This document shows positions 61,730 through 64,000 of a stretch of 64,000 bases of DNA, piece by piece. The position numbers and the translations under genes are program-made. How positions within the stretch are numbered: the first letter of the stretch is position 1; each line of letters begins with the position of its first letter. Source of the DNA: Aquimarina spongiae. GTDB lineage: Bacteria > Bacteroidota > Bacteroidia > Flavobacteriales > Flavobacteriaceae. Where the stretch lies: positions 186,001 through 250,000 of the forward strand of contig NZ_FQYP01000009.1 of assembly GCF_900141785.1 (NCBI RefSeq), given 5' to 3'. Under the pieces are notes generated by a model that saw only the letters and a list, made by a program, of their open reading frames with translations, had not been told where the DNA came from and ran no database searches.

Positions 61730-62875
61730 TTAAACCTCACATAAAATCTCCGCAGCCCTTTTCAAAGTATCCTCAGTCTTCGCAAAACAAAAACGGAGCA
61801 CGTGATCATCTTTTTGGTCTAGATTAAATACAGAAACGGGTATGGAAGCGATACCATGTTCTTTCGTAAGTCGTTCTGCAAAATCCACATCGGCTTCGTT
61901 GGTGATGTCAGAATAATCCAATAGCTGAAAATAAGTGCCTGAAGCAGGAGTATACGAAAATCGTGAATCCTTGATGAGTGATAAAAACAAATCCCGTTTT
62001 TGCTGATAAAAATCGGACAATGACAAGTAATTCTCTGGTGTCTTTAAATACTCTGCAAGCGCAAATTGTATGGGATGATTGCTACAAAACACATTGAATT
62101 GATGCACTTTTCGAAACTCTTGCATCAAAACAGTAGGAGCCAGACAATATCCCATTTTCCAACCGGTAGTATGAAAGGTTTTTCCAAAGGATGCAGTTAT
62201 AAAAGCTCGCTCTGCTAATCCGGGATATTTGCTTGCGCTTTCATGTTTCTGTTGGTCGAATATGATATGTTCGTAAACTTCGTCGCTCAGCAAAATAATA
62301 TCAGTTCCTTTCAATAACTTCTCCAGTTGTAACATATCATTTTTGGAGAGTACAGTACCACTTGGATTATGAGGAGTGTTGATTATTACCATCTTTGTCT
62401 TCTTCGTTATTTTTGAAGCCACTTCCTCCCAGTTTATTGTAAAATCAGGAGCTGACAGCTGAACTGGAATGACCGTTCCTCCAAATAATTCGATAGAAGG
62501 TTCGTAAGAATCATAGGCAGGTTTAAAGATAATTACTTCATCTCCAGGAGCTACAAAAGCAGAGATGATCGTGAAAATCGCCTGGGTAGCACCAGAGGTG
62601 ATGGTAACTTCACTTTCTGGATGATAATCGTAACCGTATAAGGCGCTTGTTTTTTCAGCAATGATCGATCTCAAAGATGGTAAACCCGGCATGGGAGCAT
62701 ATTGGTTATATCCTTTTTGCATGGCCTGTGATACGAGTTCGATTAATTTGGGATGGGCCTCAAAATTGGGAAAACCCTGAGAAAGATTAATGGCGTTATA
62801 TGAATTTGCCATCTGACTCATCACCGTAAAAATTGTTGTAGAAACGTTTGGAAGTTTGGAATTGATATTTTGCAT
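61730..62875 (-). CDS. PLP-dependent methionine aminotransferase
   Basis: The 381-residue class I aminotransferase has NLSQGFPNF (substrate loop), TSGATQAIF, NTPHNPSGTVLSK, LSDEVYEHIIFD and the Schiff-base Lys in ASFGKTFHTTGWKMG. The sequence is like the YbdL/methionine aminotransferase group, which serves methionine salvage with glutamine or glutamate as donors. It converges with dinB, with a 1-bp gap. Confidence 0.92.
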   Translation of the reverse strand: MQNINSKLPNVSTTIFTVMSQMANSYNAINLSQGFPNFEAHPKLIELVSQAMQKGYNQYAPMPGLPSLRSIIAEKTSALYGYDYHPESEVTITSGATQAIFTIISAFVAPGDEVIIFKPAYDSYEPSIELFGGTVIPVQLSAPDFTINWEEVASKITKKTKMVIINTPHNPSGTVLSKNDMLQLEKLLKGTDIILLSDEVYEHIIFDQQKHESASKYPGLAERAFITASFGKTFHTTGWKMGYCLAPTVLMQEFRKVHQFNVFCSNHPIQFALAEYLKTPENYLSLSDFYQQKRDLFLSLIKDSRFSYTPASGTYFQLLDYSDITNEADVDFAERLTKEHGIASIPVSVFNLDQKDDHVLRFCFAKTEDTLKRAAEILCEV

Positions 62876-63021
62876 GCCTTAAAATTATAATATTTACAAA
62901 AAACAGCTTCTTTTTTGTTTAAAGTTTAGTATAAATTTCAAACGATTTCGTTGGAAACCGTAAACAAAGAAAAAAAGCTACTTTATATTCATTATAAATA
63001 AGCAAATACCCTTGGCAAAGC

Positions 63022-63052
63022 TTGGCTAAAATAAGCCTGAGCCCTATTTTTG
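63022..63052 (+). promoter_or_regulatory. Promoter of the succinate dehydrogenase operon
   Basis: TTG (63022-63024) and TATTTTTG (63045-63052) are 20 bp apart, a good Bacteroidota -33/-7 pair, 28 bp before the sdhC start. Confidence 0.65.
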
Positions 63053-63080
63053 TTGCTCAACTATTTAAACGTTATACATA

Positions 63081-63746
63081 ATGGGTGGATTGATAAAATC
63101 TTCAATAGCTAGAAAAGTTGCCATGGCACTTTCGGGACTTTTCTTAGTTTTCTTTTTATTACAGCACTTTACTATCAATTTTACTTCAATTTTTAGCGCA
63201 GATACATTCAACGAATTATCACATTTCATGGGAACAAACCCCGTGGTACAATTCGCATTGCAACCTGTTTTGATTTTTGGAGTGGTTTTTCACTTTGTGA
63301 TGGGATTTGTGCTAGAAATCAAAAATAAAAACGCGAGAGCGGTAAAGTATGCAAAATATAACGGAGGCGCTAATGCTTCCTGGATGTCTAGAAATATGAT
63401 TTATTCTGGATTAGTAATCTTGGCATTTTTAGGATTGCACTTCTATGATTTTTGGATTCCTGAAATGGTTCATAAATATGTAGAATTTGCTCCTGAAGAT
63501 CCAACAAGATACTATCATGAGTTATTAGAAAAATTTGTAAGCCCGGTTAGAACGGGATTATATGTAGTTTCGTTTGTGTTTTTAGCATTACACTTATGGC
63601 ACGGATTTGCTTCATCTTTCCAATCTGTTGGGTTTAACAACAAATATTCTGTTGGGTTGACCAAATTTGCCAAAGCTTTTGCGATAGTGATTCCATTAGG
63701 ATTTATCATTATTTCATTAGTACTTCATTTTAATCACAATCACTAA
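63081..63746 (+). CDS. sdhC: Succinate dehydrogenase cytochrome b subunit
   Basis: The membrane anchor of succinate dehydrogenase/fumarate reductase. The 221-residue protein has five membrane helices and the haem-type His residues in [28 protein letters not shown] and [15 protein letters not shown], the di-haem b558 pattern. Length is normal for the single-subunit anchor. sdhA follows 13 bp downstream. Confidence 0.95.
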   Translation: MGGLIKSSIARKVAMALSGLFLVFFLLQHFTINFTSIFSADTFNELSHFMGTNPVVQFALQPVLIFGVVFHFVMGFVLEIKNKNARAVKYAKYNGGANASWMSRNMIYSGLVILAFLGLHFYDFWIPEMVHKYVEFAPEDPTRYYHELLEKFVSPVRTGLYVVSFVFLALHLWHGFASSFQSVGFNNKYSVGLTKFAKAFAIVIPLGFIIISLVLHFNHNH

Positions 63747-63759
63747 AAACACCACGAGT

Positions 63760-64000
63760 ATGTCAATTTTAGATTCTAAAATACCTGAAGGGCCACTGGC
63801 AGATAAGTGGACAAAACATAAAAATACGATCAACCTGGTTAACCCTGCCAATAAACGTAATATCGATGTTATTGTAGTAGGTACAGGATTAGCAGGAGGT
63901 AGTGCTGCTGCAACCTTAGCAGAACTAGGATACAATGTAAAAACATTTTGCTATCAGGATTCACCTCGTAGAGCACACTCTATTGCTGCACAAGGAGGAA
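63760..64000 (+). CDS. sdhA: Succinate dehydrogenase flavoprotein subunit, 3' end outside the window
   Basis: The first 80 residues are visible from the ATG at 63760: [17 protein letters not shown], the FAD-binding [23 protein letters not shown], and [14 protein letters not shown], whose [11 protein letters not shown] holds the FAD-attachment His. It lies 13 bp after sdhC and continues beyond the window. Confidence 0.95.
   Translation, partial: MSILDSKIPEGPLADKWTKHKNTINLVNPANKRNIDVIVVGTGLAGGSAAATLAELGYNVKTFCYQDSPRRAHSIAAQGG

Noticed and set aside
1-64000. CRISPR array, rRNA operon, intact insertion sequence or prophage
   Set aside because: No regularly spaced repeats, rRNA-like blocks, transposase or phage structural motifs were seen on either strand.

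Overview
The window is chromosomal DNA from a Bacteroidota member, most likely a marine Flavobacteriaceae (an Aquimarina-like genus is only a guess). The support is the AT-rich sequence, many upstream regions carrying the Bacteroidota -7 promoter box TAnnTTTG, two secreted proteins with type IX secretion (T9SS) C-terminal tails, a carotenoid cluster with CruF, and a short Cys-rich membrane protein behind FeoAB. I see no rRNA, CRISPR array, intact transposase or prophage. All calls come from reading motifs and context; no database search was possible.

Layout. 1-3.4 kb: a 5'-truncated HExxH protein, a secreted HExxH protein and a strip of decayed coding fragments ending at tRNA-Asn(GTT). 3.5-9.7 kb: rseP, a SCO1-type copper chaperone, feoA-feoB and a Cys-rich companion, an EamA permease and a small secreted protein. 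9.8-13.1 kb: a three-gene carotenoid operon (CrtI/CrtD-type desaturase, CruF-type hydratase, lycopene cyclase). 13.1-17.1 kb: a TerB/J-domain protein, a bacilliredoxin, and an operon of lysophosphatidate acyltransferase, acyl-ACP desaturase and HD phosphohydrolase. 17.1-22.9 kb: two large T9SS cargo proteins, one with Asp-box repeats and a discoidin domain, the other an M12-type metalloprotease with three chitin-binding-like repeats. 22.9-27.3 kb: a radical SAM protein, a TIR-domain protein fused to a regulatory-like domain, an isoaspartyl peptidase lipoprotein and an unknown secreted protein. 27.4-39.6 kb: a thioester alpha-2-macroglobulin lipoprotein and PbpC, separated by a two-gene 5'-nucleotidase and a TPR hybrid histidine kinase.

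The most interesting part is 39.65-53.72 kb. A TetR-type regulator with a perfect 9-bp inverted repeat upstream leads ten close-packed same-strand genes: acyl-CoA ligase, SDR, acyl-CoA carboxylase beta and biotin-bearing alpha subunits, enoyl-CoA hydratase, a BKACE-family enzyme, a second SDR with a degenerate active site, an acyl-CoA dehydrogenase, an acyl-CoA dehydrogenase fused to an SCP2 lipid-binding domain, and an aldehyde dehydrogenase. The content resembles the Pseudomonas atu (acyclic terpene utilisation) cluster, but the BKACE enzyme and the SCP2 fusion make it different. I propose it as a carboxylation-dependent route for a hydrophobic, perhaps methyl-branched or isoprenoid, acyl substrate.

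53.7-64 kb: a YCII-domain lipoprotein, two tandem paralogous outer-membrane-type proteins, a CYTH protein, a DUF2911 protein, a membrane-anchored AraC regulator, a secreted protein, an NAD(P)-binding protein, dinB, a methionine aminotransferase, sdhC and the start of sdhA.
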